A DNA stretch of 64,000 bases from Trinickia sp. Y13 (GCF_029522115.1 NZ_JAKWFK010000001.1:1-64000); one strand, 5' to 3'. Shown: positions 36,170 through 45,856, counted from the first letter of the stretch. Translations and numbers: made by a program. The notes: generated from the sequence alone by a model not told the origin.

Positions 36170-38209
36170 CTAGAACGGCCACCACCCCGCACCGCCCTGC
36201 CCGTTGCGATGCTCGCCCCCATGGCGACCGTCATCGCGACCACCATCGTCATGGTCGCGATCGTCGAAATGGAACGCAGTGAACAAATCGCCGATGGCCG
36301 GTGCGTTCACTGGCACGTACGGATTGCCGGGCAACTGCACCGGGTTGGGCAGATTGTCACGGCTGCGCGTCGTGATCGGCGCGAGCGACCAGTTGCGTTC
36401 GATGAACTTCAGGATGGAGACGTGATCGCTGTATTGATGCGAGACACGGCCGCCGCGCGAGTAGGGCGAGACGATGATGAGCGGAATGCGTGAGCCATCG
36501 CCGAAGAAATCGACCGGCTGGATATACCCCGAATCGTAGTAGCCGCCGCCTTCGTCGTTCGTGATGAAGATCGCCGTCGAGGCCCATAGTTTCGGATTGC
36601 TGCGGACCGCGTCGACGAGCTTGCGCGAGAAGGCTTCGAACAAGCCGTACTTCGACGAAGCAGGATGGCCGTCCAGCAGCCAGCCCGGCTTGACGAAGGA
36701 AACGGCGGGCAGGTAGCCGCGCGAGATGTCGGCATACAGGTCGGTGGTGTCCTGCAAGTGCGCTTTGACGAGCGCCGGTTTCGTCATGATTGCCGTCTCA
36801 TAGAGGAACGGATTGCAGATGTTGCAATACGTGCTCGTCGGCGAATTGGCGACGAACGCATTCCAGCCTTCGCCGTAGTACTTCCAAGAGACGCCGCGCT
36901 CGAGCATCGAATCGGCAATCGTGCGCACCGGCGAGGGCGGGATCGTGAAACTGCTCGTATTGACGGTGCCGTCGCCGTTGTAGCCGGGGTTGTAGTTGTT
37001 TAGCAGGTAGTACGCGCCCGGCGCGCAATTGGCTTTCGGACGGTAGGGGAGCGAGTCTAGATAGCTGCGAATGGCGCCCACGCCCGGCTGCGACGTATCG
37101 GAGCAGTCGCTGTACGAGCCGCCAGAGTACCCGTCCTGCTTGTACCAATTGTTGGTGCCCGCTTGCGGACGCGGATCTTCGATTTGATTGGAAGGCGGCG
37201 TTGCCGGGTTGCCGTGGCCGTCGGTGTAATAGATCGCATCGGCCGTGCCGATCATCACGCTGTTGGCGCCCGTGCCGCCCATCACGGGCTGATGATAGTT
37301 GTCGCTGATCGTGTATTTGCGCGCGAGCTCGTTGAAGTAGGGCATATCGCCCGATTGCACGTTGTAGTAACCAAGCGCCGTCGAGCCTTCGCGCGTCGTT
37401 TGATCGTTGAAGTTGGCCGGTTGCGGCTTGCCGTTCGTGCCCGCGCCGACCGACGTCTCGACCCAGGCGACGAGATCCATCGCGCATCCGCTAGGGTTCG
37501 TCTTCGTGGCTGACTTCACGCTGCAGTCCGCCTGCTGCCAGGCTTGATAGAAGCGATGCACGGGGCTCGCAATGTACTGATCGTAGTCCGGCCCCACGCG
37601 CGAAATTTGGAAAGGCCCGTTCGGCAGCGTGAAGGTGTTCGCGCCGAAGCGCGTGTCGGGCACGCCTTTGGGCAGGCCCGTTGCGCCCGTCGTCAATTGG
37701 GCGAGGTCTTGCGGTTCGAGCACGGCGCCTTCGAACGCTTGTGCGGCGGCGAGCGTCGCGAACGGCGGCGGGTTAGTGTCGCTTGCCGCGGTCGGCGCCG
37801 AGCCCGTGTTGGGCGCGGGCAAGACGCTGTACGGCGCCTTGCCGCCGGGGTTCATTTCGAAGCGCGTCGGGTCGACCGCTTGCGCCGTGTTCTGCGCGGC
37901 CAGCGCGAAGTTGGGACCGGGGCGGCCGTCCGCGGTGATGATGCCCTTGGACAACAAGTTCGCGATGCGCTGGCCGGCGCGCGGCCGATAGGCGCCGAAG
38001 ACTTGGTCGAACGTGCGGTTCTCGCCGACGATGACGATCACGTGTTTGATCGGCGTTGCGGTAGCCATAGAAGGGTCGCTGGAAGGTTGCGGCTCGCTGG
38101 CGGCCAGCGCCGGCAATAGGGCGCCGGCGGCGGCGAGCGAAAGCGCACCGAGCGTCAAGCATGAACGTCGTACTGCGGGACCACCTCTGAGATTGTCGTG
38201 TCGCTTCAT
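36170..38209 (-). CDS. Exported phosphoesterase (AcpA / phospholipase C family)
   Basis: 679 aa. N-terminal signal peptide with a twin-arginine-like VRRSCLTLGALSLAAAGALL. The phosphoesterase domain starts with IKHVIVIVGENRTFDQVFGAY (the Glu-Asn metal/nucleophile motif), and later has MGGTGANSVMIG, FVKPGWLLDGHPASS and FITNDEGGGYYD, where the metal-binding Asp-Glu lie. Acid phosphatase A and bacterial phospholipase C belong here. The C-terminus is an odd His/Asp/Gly-rich tail of about 30 residues ending GAGWWPF. The ATG at 38209 has GGAG 6 nt upstream. Confidence 0.9.
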   Translation of the reverse strand: MKRHDNLRGGPAVRRSCLTLGALSLAAAGALLPALAASEPQPSSDPSMATATPIKHVIVIVGENRTFDQVFGAYRPRAGQRIANLLSKGIITADGRPGPNFALAAQNTAQAVDPTRFEMNPGGKAPYSVLPAPNTGSAPTAASDTNPPPFATLAAAQAFEGAVLEPQDLAQLTTGATGLPKGVPDTRFGANTFTLPNGPFQISRVGPDYDQYIASPVHRFYQAWQQADCSVKSATKTNPSGCAMDLVAWVETSVGAGTNGKPQPANFNDQTTREGSTALGYYNVQSGDMPYFNELARKYTISDNYHQPVMGGTGANSVMIGTADAIYYTDGHGNPATPPSNQIEDPRPQAGTNNWYKQDGYSGGSYSDCSDTSQPGVGAIRSYLDSLPYRPKANCAPGAYYLLNNYNPGYNGDGTVNTSSFTIPPSPVRTIADSMLERGVSWKYYGEGWNAFVANSPTSTYCNICNPFLYETAIMTKPALVKAHLQDTTDLYADISRGYLPAVSFVKPGWLLDGHPASSKYGLFEAFSRKLVDAVRSNPKLWASTAIFITNDEGGGYYDSGYIQPVDFFGDGSRIPLIIVSPYSRGGRVSHQYSDHVSILKFIERNWSLAPITTRSRDNLPNPVQLPGNPYVPVNAPAIGDLFTAFHFDDRDHDDGGRDDGRHGGEHRNGQGGAGWWPF

Positions 38210-38398
38210 TTGCATCTCCGTTGACTTGAAGCCGATTGCGCGGACTGGAAGCGTAGCGGTGTGGCGATCGGGCCTTCGAAGCCTCGTTGCATCTAAAAAG
38301 ACGTGTGCGAGGGAGACGATAACGGCGGACGATGACGTATGCGGGAAGGGAATGTGACACACGCAAGACGTGCGCGTGTCGGTGGCTTTCAGAAGATA

Positions 38399-38476
38399 GG
38401 CGGCCCCGTGTTCGACGATGCCCTTGCGTTGCTCGAAGCCGCGGCGACGGGGCAGGGCATCGCGCTGGCGCGCCGG
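38399..38476 (+). pseudogene. Remnant of a LysR-family effector domain
   Basis: Within the 330-bp gap between two minus-strand genes, a plus-strand reading gives GGPVFDDALALLEAAATGQG then IALARR. This is the highly conserved LysR/GcvA segment (usually GPVFDDALALLEAAAxGQGVALARR). Sequence before and after does not continue in any frame as a LysR protein, and there is no HTH. It looks like a decayed fragment left by a deletion. The rest of 38210-38539 shows only the promoter region of the phosphoesterase gene. Confidence 0.55.
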
Positions 38477-38539
38477 GGTGGCGCTCGATCGCGCGACGCG
38501 TCTCGCCGCCCGGCCGGGGCCGAGCGGAAAAAATCTGCG

Positions 38540-39712
38540 TTAAACGACGTTGCGCTCGATCACAGGGCGATTCTCGAGCACGCGCGCGAAACCGAGCGGC
38601 GACAGATCGAGCGAGACGAAGCGCCCGTGCAAGATCAGTTCGGCAACGCCGCGCCCGGTGGCTGGGCCTTGCTGCAACCCGTGGCCGCTGAAACCGTTCG
38701 CGAACACGCAGTTCTCGATGTCCGGGTGGTAGCCGATGATCGCGTTGTGATCGAATACGTTGTATTCGTAGTAGCCGGACCAGGCGTGCTGCACGCGCAG
38801 CGCTTCGAATTGCGGCACACGGTGGGCGAGCGTCGGCCAAATCACGTCGTCGAACAGCGCGTGATCGACCTCATCGAGCGGCAGGTCGTTGGGATCGTGC
38901 TCGGCGCTGGGCGACGTGCCGCAGATATAGGTCGAGCCCTCGGGCCGAAAGTAGACGCCGCTCGGATCGATCAGCAACGGGCAACGTTCGAGCTTGGCCG
39001 GGGAACTGACATTGAAGATGCTGCGCCTGCGCGCATAGACCGGAAGTTCGACTTCGAGCATCTGCGCAATGCGCCGCGCCCATGGACCGGCTGCGTTGAC
39101 CATCAGGTCGCAGGCGAGCTCTTCGCCCGCGGACGTCAGCACGTGCGTAACGCGCCGCCCCGCGCGGCGCAGCCCGGTGGCGTCGACCGGAAGGTAGCGC
39201 GCGCCGAGCGACTGCGCTTTCTTGCGCAGCGCTTGCACGAGGCCGTAGCCGTCGAACCATCCCTCTCCCGACACGCCATAAGTGCCCGCCACGAGGTCTT
39301 CGGTGTTCAGCCACGGAAACGCCGCCTGCAGTTCGTCCTTCGGCAGGTAACGGATCTGCGCGCCGAGCGACGTTTGCAGCGCGTGATTTTCGCGCAGAAT
39401 CGATTCGCCGGCGGCCGTTGCGAGAAAGAGGTAGCCGCCTTCGTGCAGGTCGATCGACGGCGCCTCGCCGCCAACGGCCAGCCGCTCTCCTATCGAGCGC
39501 AGAAACTCGATACCGTAGAGCGACATTTGCACGGAAAGGGGCGTCGAGAACTGCTGACGGATGGACGCCGCCGACAGCGCCGACGAGGCGCGCGCATAGC
39601 TCGGATCCCGCTCGAGCACGGTCACCTCGACGCTCGCATCCATGCTGCGCAGAAAATACGCCACGGCGCTGCCGATCACGCCGCCGCCCACGACTACGAT
39701 CTTCGAAATCAT
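38540..39712 (-). CDS. FAD-dependent oxidoreductase, D-amino-acid-oxidase (DAO) family
   Basis: 390 aa. FAD motif KIVVVGGGVIGSAVAYFL at the N-terminus; SALSAASIRQQFSTPLSVQM; C-terminal NGFSGHGLQQGPATGRGVAE, the second FAD contact of the family. Related to sarcosine/glycine oxidases and DadA-like enzymes that oxidise a secondary or D-amino acid. It follows the LivK-type binding protein gene on the same strand (115 bp, with a terminator between), so uptake and oxidation of one amine substrate may be linked. Substrate unknown. Confidence 0.9.
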   Translation of the reverse strand: MISKIVVVGGGVIGSAVAYFLRSMDASVEVTVLERDPSYARASSALSAASIRQQFSTPLSVQMSLYGIEFLRSIGERLAVGGEAPSIDLHEGGYLFLATAAGESILRENHALQTSLGAQIRYLPKDELQAAFPWLNTEDLVAGTYGVSGEGWFDGYGLVQALRKKAQSLGARYLPVDATGLRRAGRRVTHVLTSAGEELACDLMVNAAGPWARRIAQMLEVELPVYARRRSIFNVSSPAKLERCPLLIDPSGVYFRPEGSTYICGTSPSAEHDPNDLPLDEVDHALFDDVIWPTLAHRVPQFEALRVQHAWSGYYEYNVFDHNAIIGYHPDIENCVFANGFSGHGLQQGPATGRGVAELILHGRFVSLDLSPLGFARVLENRPVIERNVV

Positions 39713-39754
39713 TAGGACTCCAAAACAATTACCTGGAAAGCAAAAATGCTCAAA

Positions 39755-39789
39755 TGCACAAAAGGCGCGACGCCAAATAGCGCCGCGCC
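39755..39789 (-). terminator. Terminator after the LivK-type gene (minus strand)
   Basis: On the minus strand a 10-bp stem (GGCGCGGCGC / GCGTCGCGCC, one G-T pair) with a 6-nt loop is followed by TTTTGTGCATTTG. It lies 38 bp past the stop of the binding-protein gene and would limit read-through to the downstream oxidoreductase. Confidence 0.75.
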
Positions 39790-39827
39790 TTCGGCCCGCG
39801 CAAAGCGTGCGGGCCCATTGCCGGAGA

Positions 39828-40976
39828 TCAGAGGCCGCTCACCGTCTTGACCGTGGCCCACTGACCGTTCTTCACTTGATAGACGGTCGAGGAGGCGTGC
39901 TTGAGCGAGCCGTTCGCGTTGAACTCGATGTGACCCGTGATGCCGTCGAAGCTGATGCTTTGCAGCTTCGGACGATAATCGTCGGGCTTGGTCGAATTGG
40001 CCGCCTGCATCGCCTTGATGGCGGTCCATGCGGCGTCGTAGCCGAACGGCGCATACGAGAGCACTTCTACGCCGAACTTTTGCTTGAAGCGCTCGGCGAA
40101 CTTCGCGCCGACCGGCGTGCTGTCGAGCGGGCGGCCGTACTCCCAAGCCATCGCGCCTTCGGACACATCGCCCGCGAGCTTGATGAAGTCGATATCCTTC
40201 ACGCCGCCGCCGCCGACATATTGCGCGTTGATGCCGAGCGCGCGCATCTGCTTCATGATGCCGGCCGCTTGCGGGTTGAGCGCGCCGACGAAAATGAGGT
40301 CGGGGTTCTTGCCCTTGATGGTGGTGAGTTGTGTCTTGAAGTCGGTCGCTTGGTTCGTCGTGTACTCTCGATCGACGATATCGCCGCCGGCCGCCTTCAC
40401 CGCCTTGACGAATTCATCGGCCTCGCCTTGGCCGAACGCGGTGCGATCGTCGATGACGGCGATGCGCTTGGCCTTCGTCGTCTTGACCGCATACGTGCCT
40501 GCCGTGCCGGCGTTTTGCGCGTCGCTCGAAATCACCATGAAGATGTTCTTGAAGCCGCGGCCGCTGATCGTCGGATTAGTGGCAGCCGGATCGATGTCGG
40601 GGATGCCCGCTTTCTCGTAGAGCTCGGAAGCCGGGATCGTCGTGCCCGAATTGAAGTGGCCGACCACCACCGACACGCCTTCGTCCACCAGCTTTTGCGC
40701 AACCTGTACTCCGACGCGCGGGTCCGCCTGGTCGTCTTCGGCGACGAGCTCGAACGACACGGGTTGGCCGTTGATCTTGACGCCCTGCGCCTTGGCGTCG
40801 TCGAGCGCCATCTTCACGCCGTTTTCCAAATCTTTACCGTAGCTCGCATTCGGCCCGGTGAGCGGTGCGGCAAAACCGATTTTGACTACCGTATCTGCGT
40901 GAGAGGCGAGCGGCGCGAACGCCAGAAGTGCTCCAACTGCAACTGCGATGGGGGTGAAAGTCTTCGCAAAACGCAT
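39828..40976 (-). CDS. Branched-chain amino acid ABC transporter substrate-binding protein (LivK type)
   Basis: 382 aa. Sec signal peptide of about 27 residues ending PLASHA; mature protein opens with DTVVKIGFAAPLTGPNASYG, the Leu/Ile/Val-binding-protein hallmark. VVVGHFNSGTTIPASELYEK and FGYDAAWTAIKAMQAAN are also typical. Periplasmic receptor for a branched-chain or similar amino acid. No livH, livM or livG lies next to it, so the membrane components must be elsewhere. The ATG at 40976 has AAAGGAAA upstream. Confidence 0.94.
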   Translation of the reverse strand: MRFAKTFTPIAVAVGALLAFAPLASHADTVVKIGFAAPLTGPNASYGKDLENGVKMALDDAKAQGVKINGQPVSFELVAEDDQADPRVGVQVAQKLVDEGVSVVVGHFNSGTTIPASELYEKAGIPDIDPAATNPTISGRGFKNIFMVISSDAQNAGTAGTYAVKTTKAKRIAVIDDRTAFGQGEADEFVKAVKAAGGDIVDREYTTNQATDFKTQLTTIKGKNPDLIFVGALNPQAAGIMKQMRALGINAQYVGGGGVKDIDFIKLAGDVSEGAMAWEYGRPLDSTPVGAKFAERFKQKFGVEVLSYAPFGYDAAWTAIKAMQAANSTKPDDYRPKLQSISFDGITGHIEFNANGSLKHASSTVYQVKNGQWATVKTVSGL

Positions 40977-41469
40977 GTTGTTTCCTTTGTCGGCAAGCAT
41001 GAGTTCGATGCTGTGGCGTGCATGCGGGCTTCTCGCCATTCCTTGTCGCGGGCGGGCCATCAAGGCGCCGGCCGATGCACGGCTCTAGTTCGTATGGTCC
41101 AGCGTGTGGGGTCTACCTCCTGCAAGGCGTGATATCGATCGAGCCGCTCGGCTTGAGAGGCGCCACAGCGATTCGCTCGAAAGAACTATAGAAAGCCAAT
41201 ATGGTTGCGTCTTGACCTTTCGCGACGCTTCCTATGCGCATTTCGGCACAGCGCGCTAAATCGGAGCAATTGGGATAAATCCGCCCGCGCAGGTTCAAGG
41301 AAAACATCCTATTAGTCGCATTGTTGCGGTGCAATGCGCAATTCGATGCGAATAGCACTCCGCACATTCCCCTAGACCCGCTGCTTCAAGTTTGCAACGC
41401 GGTATGCCGTTTACTTGTTTTGAGGATCACGAGTCCTCGCAGCCTAATCGTCTGAAGGAAATCGTTTTA
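40977..41469. other. 493-bp divergent intergenic region (livK-type gene and chemoreceptor)
   Basis: No supported gene; an 84-codon minus-strand frame at 41113-41367 has no family features or ribosome binding site. Contains the AT-richer upstream regions of both genes and an inverted repeat GCATTG-N8-CAATGC (41318-41337). Confidence 0.5.
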
Positions 41470-43272
41470 ATGTTTGCGTCAATTCGCGGCCGGGTGCTCG
41501 CAGCTTGTCTTGCCATCGTCGTCGGTTCGCTGATCGTCAATGCGACCCTGAACTTCTTCGTCGTCAACTCCCACGAAAACGACACCATCGACAACAACCT
41601 CGTCGCGCTCGCCAACGGGCACGATGCGGGCATCGCCGAATGGGTGTCGTCCAAGACTGCCGCCATCAGCGCCTTGCAGGACATCACGCTCGGCGCGGCC
41701 GACCCCGCTCCCGAATTCAAGCAAGCGATGGCAGCGGGCGGCTTCACGAACGTGTATGCGGGCTATGCCGACAAGAGCGCGAAATTCGGCGATGCGACGG
41801 GCATCCCGGCCACCTACGATCCGACCGCGCGGCCTTGGTACAAGCAAGCGGCCGCGGCGGGCAAGCCGGTCGTGACGCCGCCGTACGTCGACGCCGGATC
41901 GGGCAAGCTCGTCGTGGCCTTTGCCGTGCCGATCGTGCGCGACGGCGCGCTCAAAGCGGTCGTGTCGGGCGACGTCGCGATGGACAGCGTGATCGCCAAC
42001 GTCAAGGCGATTCACCCGACGCCCGCTAGCTTCGGTTTGCTCGTCGACGGTGCGGGCGACATCGTCGCGCACCCCGATGCGAAGTTGACGCTCAAGCCGG
42101 TGTCGACGTTGATGCCGAGCATGAACGCGGGCGCGATCGCGGCGCTCGACGGCGCGGACAAGCCGGTGCAAGCGTCTGCCAACGGGCGGTCGGTGCTGCT
42201 GCGCGGCGTTCATGTGCCGGGCACGGATTGGACCGTCGTCGTGGCGCTCGACGAGGCCGAAGCGAAGGCCGGCGTGCGCTCGTTTTTGACGACTTCGGCG
42301 ATCGCGCTCGTCCTCATCGTCGCGCTCGCGGCCGCGATCGTCTCGGCCGTGACGTCGAAAGCGTTCAAGCGCCTTTCGCTCGTGCGCGACGCGATGGACG
42401 ACATCGGCTCGGGCAGCGGCGACCTGACGCGCCGCTTGCCGGCGGACGGCCGCGACGAAGTGGCGCAGATCGCGCGCTCGTTCAATACGTTCGTCGATAA
42501 GCTGCGCGACGTGATGCGCCAGATTCGCGACACGAGCGGCTCGGTGCGCACCGCGGCGGACGAAATCGCTGCCGGCAACCTGGACTTGTCCGGCCGCACG
42601 GAATCGGCGGCGGCGAGCCTGCAGCAGACGGCCGCTTCGATGGAGGAAATCACTTCGACCGTCACGCAATCGGCCAGCTCGGCGCGCCAAGCGAACGACA
42701 TGGCCGCGTCGGCCTCGACGGTGGCCTCGCGCGGCGGCCAAGTCGTCTCCGAAGTGGTGACGACGATGGGCACGATCGAATCGGCCTCGGGCAAAATCGG
42801 CGACATCATCGGCGTGATCGACGGCATCGCGTTCCAGACCAACATTCTGGCGCTGAACGCGGCCGTCGAAGCGGCGCGCGCGGGCGAGCAGGGCCGCGGC
42901 TTCGCCGTCGTGGCCGGCGAAGTGCGCAGCCTGGCGCAGCGCAGCGCGCAGGCGGCCAAGGAGATCAAGTCGTTGATCGAATCGACGATCGACAGCGTGT
43001 CCTCGGGATCGAGCCAAGTCAAACGCGCGGGGGATACGATGACCGAGATCGTCTCGAACGTATCGAGCGTCACGACGATCATGTCCGAGATCACTCACGC
43101 GGCCGACGAGCAGACGCGCGGCATTCAGGAAGTGAATCGCGCGGTGTCGCAGCTGGACGAGATGGTTCAGCAAAATGCCGCACTCGTCGAGCAATCGGCC
43201 GCCGCGGCCTCGGCCCTGCAGACGCAAGCGGTCAATCTCGCGACGGCCGTCGCGCAATTCAAGCTCGATTGA
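41470..43272 (+). CDS. Methyl-accepting chemotaxis protein (dCache sensor)
   Basis: 600 aa from ATG 41470 (AAGGAAA upstream). TM1 about 9-31; periplasmic Cache region with [12 protein letters not shown] and [10 protein letters not shown], as in amino-acid or carboxylate receptors; TM2 about 275-298; HAMP; then the cytoplasmic signalling domain with the conserved hairpin [20 protein letters not shown]. It contains [20 protein letters not shown], a betaproteobacterial MCP methylation helix. No C-terminal NWETF-type CheR tether; it ends VAQFKLD. Ligand unknown, but adjacent to a LivK-type receptor. Confidence 0.95.
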   Translation: MFASIRGRVLAACLAIVVGSLIVNATLNFFVVNSHENDTIDNNLVALANGHDAGIAEWVSSKTAAISALQDITLGAADPAPEFKQAMAAGGFTNVYAGYADKSAKFGDATGIPATYDPTARPWYKQAAAAGKPVVTPPYVDAGSGKLVVAFAVPIVRDGALKAVVSGDVAMDSVIANVKAIHPTPASFGLLVDGAGDIVAHPDAKLTLKPVSTLMPSMNAGAIAALDGADKPVQASANGRSVLLRGVHVPGTDWTVVVALDEAEAKAGVRSFLTTSAIALVLIVALAAAIVSAVTSKAFKRLSLVRDAMDDIGSGSGDLTRRLPADGRDEVAQIARSFNTFVDKLRDVMRQIRDTSGSVRTAADEIAAGNLDLSGRTESAAASLQQTAASMEEITSTVTQSASSARQANDMAASASTVASRGGQVVSEVVTTMGTIESASGKIGDIIGVIDGIAFQTNILALNAAVEAARAGEQGRGFAVVAGEVRSLAQRSAQAAKEIKSLIESTIDSVSSGSSQVKRAGDTMTEIVSNVSSVTTIMSEITHAADEQTRGIQEVNRAVSQLDEMVQQNAALVEQSAAAASALQTQAVNLATAVAQFKLD

Positions 43273-43319
43273 GGAAAGGGGGCGGCCCGGACAGCGCGGC
43301 CGCCGAGCCGGCGCTGCGC

Positions 43320-44192
43320 CTACGAGCGCTTACGCCGATCCAACTTCTTGTCGATCATCCAGGCGCCGAGCCAGTCGCGGGGCTTGGCGATCTCGTCCTG
43401 CGTCGCGACGAGCTCCAGTTCGTAGCGGCCCGCGTCGTAAGTGGCCCGAAGGACGGCATGCACTGCCGAGACGGCATGCTCGAACGCGGTCAGCAGCGAA
43501 TCGCCGCTCAAGCGCCGCGCAACGAAGGTCGCGCTCGTGAGTTCGCCCACGCCTACGGGTTGACGGGCGAACGGGTAGCGCGGGTGCTGCGTCATCCAAG
43601 CTTCGCGTTCGGTGACGAGCAGCAGGTTCACGCGGTTGGCGGGACTATTGCGGTCGATCAATTGCTTGACGAGCACGACCTGCGGGCCGCGGCGGATCAA
43701 CTCGCGGCAGGCGGACACGGCGTCGTCGATGGTCTCGATGCTGCGGCCTACGAGCTTTTGCAAGGTGTCGTGGGTCGGCGAAAGCGCATCGGCGAGCGCC
43801 GGCATCGTTTCGAGCAGATATTCGTCGACGCTCGCGCCGGCGCCCGCCCCGATGACGGGCGTCCAAAAGTGCCATGCTTCGGGGTTCGTCGCCTTCACGG
43901 TGCGCACGATGTCCATCACGGCCTGGGCGTGGGCCTTATCGCCGAGATAGCCCGAAATGATGGCGTCGCACCGCCTGAGCATGCCGATCGCGCCGATGCC
44001 CTCGATGAGTTCGGTCATCTGCGGCGCATCGATCGCGCTGCCGGCCCAATGACCGTATTGCATGTGATTGGAGAACTGCATCGTGTCGAGGGGCCACACG
44101 TTCACGCCCAGCCGCTGCATCGGAAAGACGGCGGCACTGTTGCCCGCATGACCGAACACGACGTGCGGTTGAATGCTCAAGACGTTTTTCAT
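43320..44192 (-). CDS. pdxY: Pyridoxal kinase PdxY
   Basis: 290 aa ribokinase-superfamily enzyme that phosphorylates pyridoxal to PLP in the salvage route. N-terminus [20 protein letters not shown] and [18 protein letters not shown] are diagnostic. The catalytic Asp is expected in [14 protein letters not shown], where PdxY proteins usually read GVGDVTSG; here Glu replaces that Asp, a point worth checking. The segment [20 protein letters not shown] is also altered from the usual PVMGHPEKGC. ATG 44192 by family alignment; only a weak ribosome binding site. Confidence 0.88.
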   Translation of the reverse strand: MKNVLSIQPHVVFGHAGNSAAVFPMQRLGVNVWPLDTMQFSNHMQYGHWAGSAIDAPQMTELIEGIGAIGMLRRCDAIISGYLGDKAHAQAVMDIVRTVKATNPEAWHFWTPVIGAGAGASVDEYLLETMPALADALSPTHDTLQKLVGRSIETIDDAVSACRELIRRGPQVVLVKQLIDRNSPANRVNLLLVTEREAWMTQHPRYPFARQPVGVGELTSATFVARRLSGDSLLTAFEHAVSAVHAVLRATYDAGRYELELVATQDEIAKPRDWLGAWMIDKKLDRRKRS

Positions 44193-44609
44193 GATGACTT
44201 CGCTCGGGTGAAGCCCATGCCTCGCCGGAGGCTCGGGCGGCCGGTCCCGGCGCCTCGCGGCGCTCCGGTGCGCCGCTCCTGCGAGCGGCCCGACCATTAA
44301 GAAGATACAGGACTTGCTGCGTCGCGTCATCGGGTGCACGCGCGCCGAGCATGCGTTCGTGCCAACACGAGAGTTCAGCCGCTCTTCGCAAGGGCGATAC
44401 ATGGACTGCAGGCGCTCTCGCGTCGATGCACGGTATCGCGCGCGGCGTTGTTCCCGGCCGACGAAACGGCCTTTGGCCGCCCGCGCCTTAAGCGTTTTCC
44501 CGCATGCACTGCTACAATTGCCCGTTTCCATAGCGCGCCCAGGCGGGCGGCGCAGGGGCTACGCACGGGTTTCGCGCGGTGCGCCAGAAAAAATGAAGGA
44601 GTAGCCAAC
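44193..44609. other. 417-bp gap between pdxY and the hpn genes
   Basis: No gene supported. TACAAT at 44513-44518 is a good -10 hexamer reading toward hpnI, about 95 bp before the coupled leader frame; a clear -35 was not found. A GC hairpin of GGCC repeats (about 44468-44480) lies just upstream. Confidence 0.4.
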
Positions 44610-44690
44610 GTGTCAGCAAGCGTCTCATCCAACGGGTCCACCGGGCGCCGCGGGCGCACGGCCGCGGCCCATGGGGGTGGCGTCCGATGA
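44610..44690 (+). CDS. 26-codon leader frame coupled to hpnI
   Basis: GTG at 44610 is preceded by AAGGAG (spacing 8 nt) and reads 26 codons (start VSASVSSNGS, end HGGGVR) to a TGA that overlaps the hpnI start as ATGA. The hpnI ATG itself has no good ribosome binding site, whereas this frame does, so ribosomes ending here may restart at hpnI. The peptide is Ser/Gly/Arg-rich with no recognisable function. Alternatively it is an in vivo or assembly frameshift of a longer HpnI N-terminus, but it is not hydrophobic like HpnI. Confidence 0.5.
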   Translation: MSASVSSNGSTGRRGRTAAAHGGGVR

Positions 44691-45856
44691 CGGTTGCACC
44701 CATCGTGGCTTGGGACTGGCTGCTCGTGGCGCTGTGCTGCGTGGCCACGGCGTATGCCGTCGTCGCGGCGCTGGCGCTGCCTTCGGCTCGAGGGCTGCTC
44801 GCACGCTCGCGCGGCGGCGAATCCGGGCGAGCGGCAGAGCCGGTGAGCGTGCTCAAGCCATTATGCGGCAACGAGCCGCGGCTTTACGAAAACCTTTCGA
44901 CCTTTTGCGAGCAATCGCATCCGTGCTATCAACTGCTGTTCGGCGTGTCCTCGGCGGCCGATCCCGCCATTGCCGTCGTGCGCCGCTTGCAAGCGGCGTT
45001 CCCCGAGCGCGACATCGTCCTCGTCGTCGATTCGCGCGTGCACGGGCACAACCTGAAGGTGAGCAACCTCATCAATTTGGCGGCGCGCGCGAAGCATCCG
45101 CTGATCGTGCTGGCCGATAGCGATATCGCCGTTGCGCGCGACTATCTCGAAGCGGTCACGGCGCCGCTGGCCGACCCGCGGGTGGGCATCGTCACGTGCC
45201 TCTACCATGCGAAAAGCGTCGGCGGGTTCTGGACCCGCGTGGGCGCCCAGTTCATCAACGAATGGTTCGCGCCGTCGGTGCGCATCGCCCATGCGGGCGG
45301 CTCGCGCAGTTTCGGCTTCGGCGCGACGCTCGCGCTGCGCGCGTCGGTGTTGGCCGATATCGGCGGCTTCGATGCGCTCAAGGATTGCTTGGCCGACGAT
45401 TATTGGCTGGCCGAGCATACGCGCCAGCTGGGCATGACGACAGTCTTGTCGGAAATCGTCGTCGATACCGACGTCATCGAGCCCGACTTCCGCGCGCTAT
45501 GGCTGCGCGAGACGCGTTGGCTGCGCACGATCCGCTCGATCAATCCGCTTGGCTTCGCGTTCTTGTTCATCACGTTCACGTCGCCTTGGCTCGCTGCCGG
45601 GGCGCTCTTGGCCGCACACGGCGGGGGGGCGATGGTGGCCGCCTCGACGGTGCTCGGGATCGCTGCGCGCGTCCTCTTGCACGGCCGTGCGGCGCGCGAG
45701 CCCAGGCAGTTTTGGCGCGATCTGCCGCTCGTGCCGCTGCGCGATGCGCTGCTGGCTGCGCAATGGTTCGCCGCGGCATTCGGCTCGCACGTGGTTTGGC
45801 GCGGCGCGCGCATGCCCGTCGTGGCGCAAATCGCGGAGGGCTCGGATGGTCCTTGA
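44687..45856 (+). CDS. hpnI: Hopanoid biosynthesis glycosyltransferase HpnI
   Basis: 389 aa membrane glycosyltransferase (GT2-like, ceramide-glucosyltransferase type). N-terminal TM (about 8-30), then VSVLKPLCGNEPRLYENLST, FGVSSAADPA, LVVDSRVHGHNLKVSNLINL, DSDIAV (DxD-like metal site) and QxxRW-type RETRWLRTIRSI; C-terminal TM segments. It adds N-acetylglucosamine to bacteriohopanetetrol in the route worked out in Burkholderia. First enzyme of hpnI-J-K-L here. Confidence 0.93.
   Translation: MTVAPIVAWDWLLVALCCVATAYAVVAALALPSARGLLARSRGGESGRAAEPVSVLKPLCGNEPRLYENLSTFCEQSHPCYQLLFGVSSAADPAIAVVRRLQAAFPERDIVLVVDSRVHGHNLKVSNLINLAARAKHPLIVLADSDIAVARDYLEAVTAPLADPRVGIVTCLYHAKSVGGFWTRVGAQFINEWFAPSVRIAHAGGSRSFGFGATLALRASVLADIGGFDALKDCLADDYWLAEHTRQLGMTTVLSEIVVDTDVIEPDFRALWLRETRWLRTIRSINPLGFAFLFITFTSPWLAAGALLAAHGGGAMVAASTVLGIAARVLLHGRAAREPRQFWRDLPLVPLRDALLAAQWFAAAFGSHVVWRGARMPVVAQIAEGSDGP

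Noticed and set aside
41113-41367. 84-codon minus-strand frame between the binding protein and chemoreceptor genes
   Set aside because: No ribosome binding site, several Cys and Arg but no recognisable family; likely chance in an AT-richer gap.
41479-43257. Open frame of 592 codons on the minus strand
   Set aside because: Antisense to the chemoreceptor gene; repetitive Arg/Asp/His composition typical of a shadow frame.
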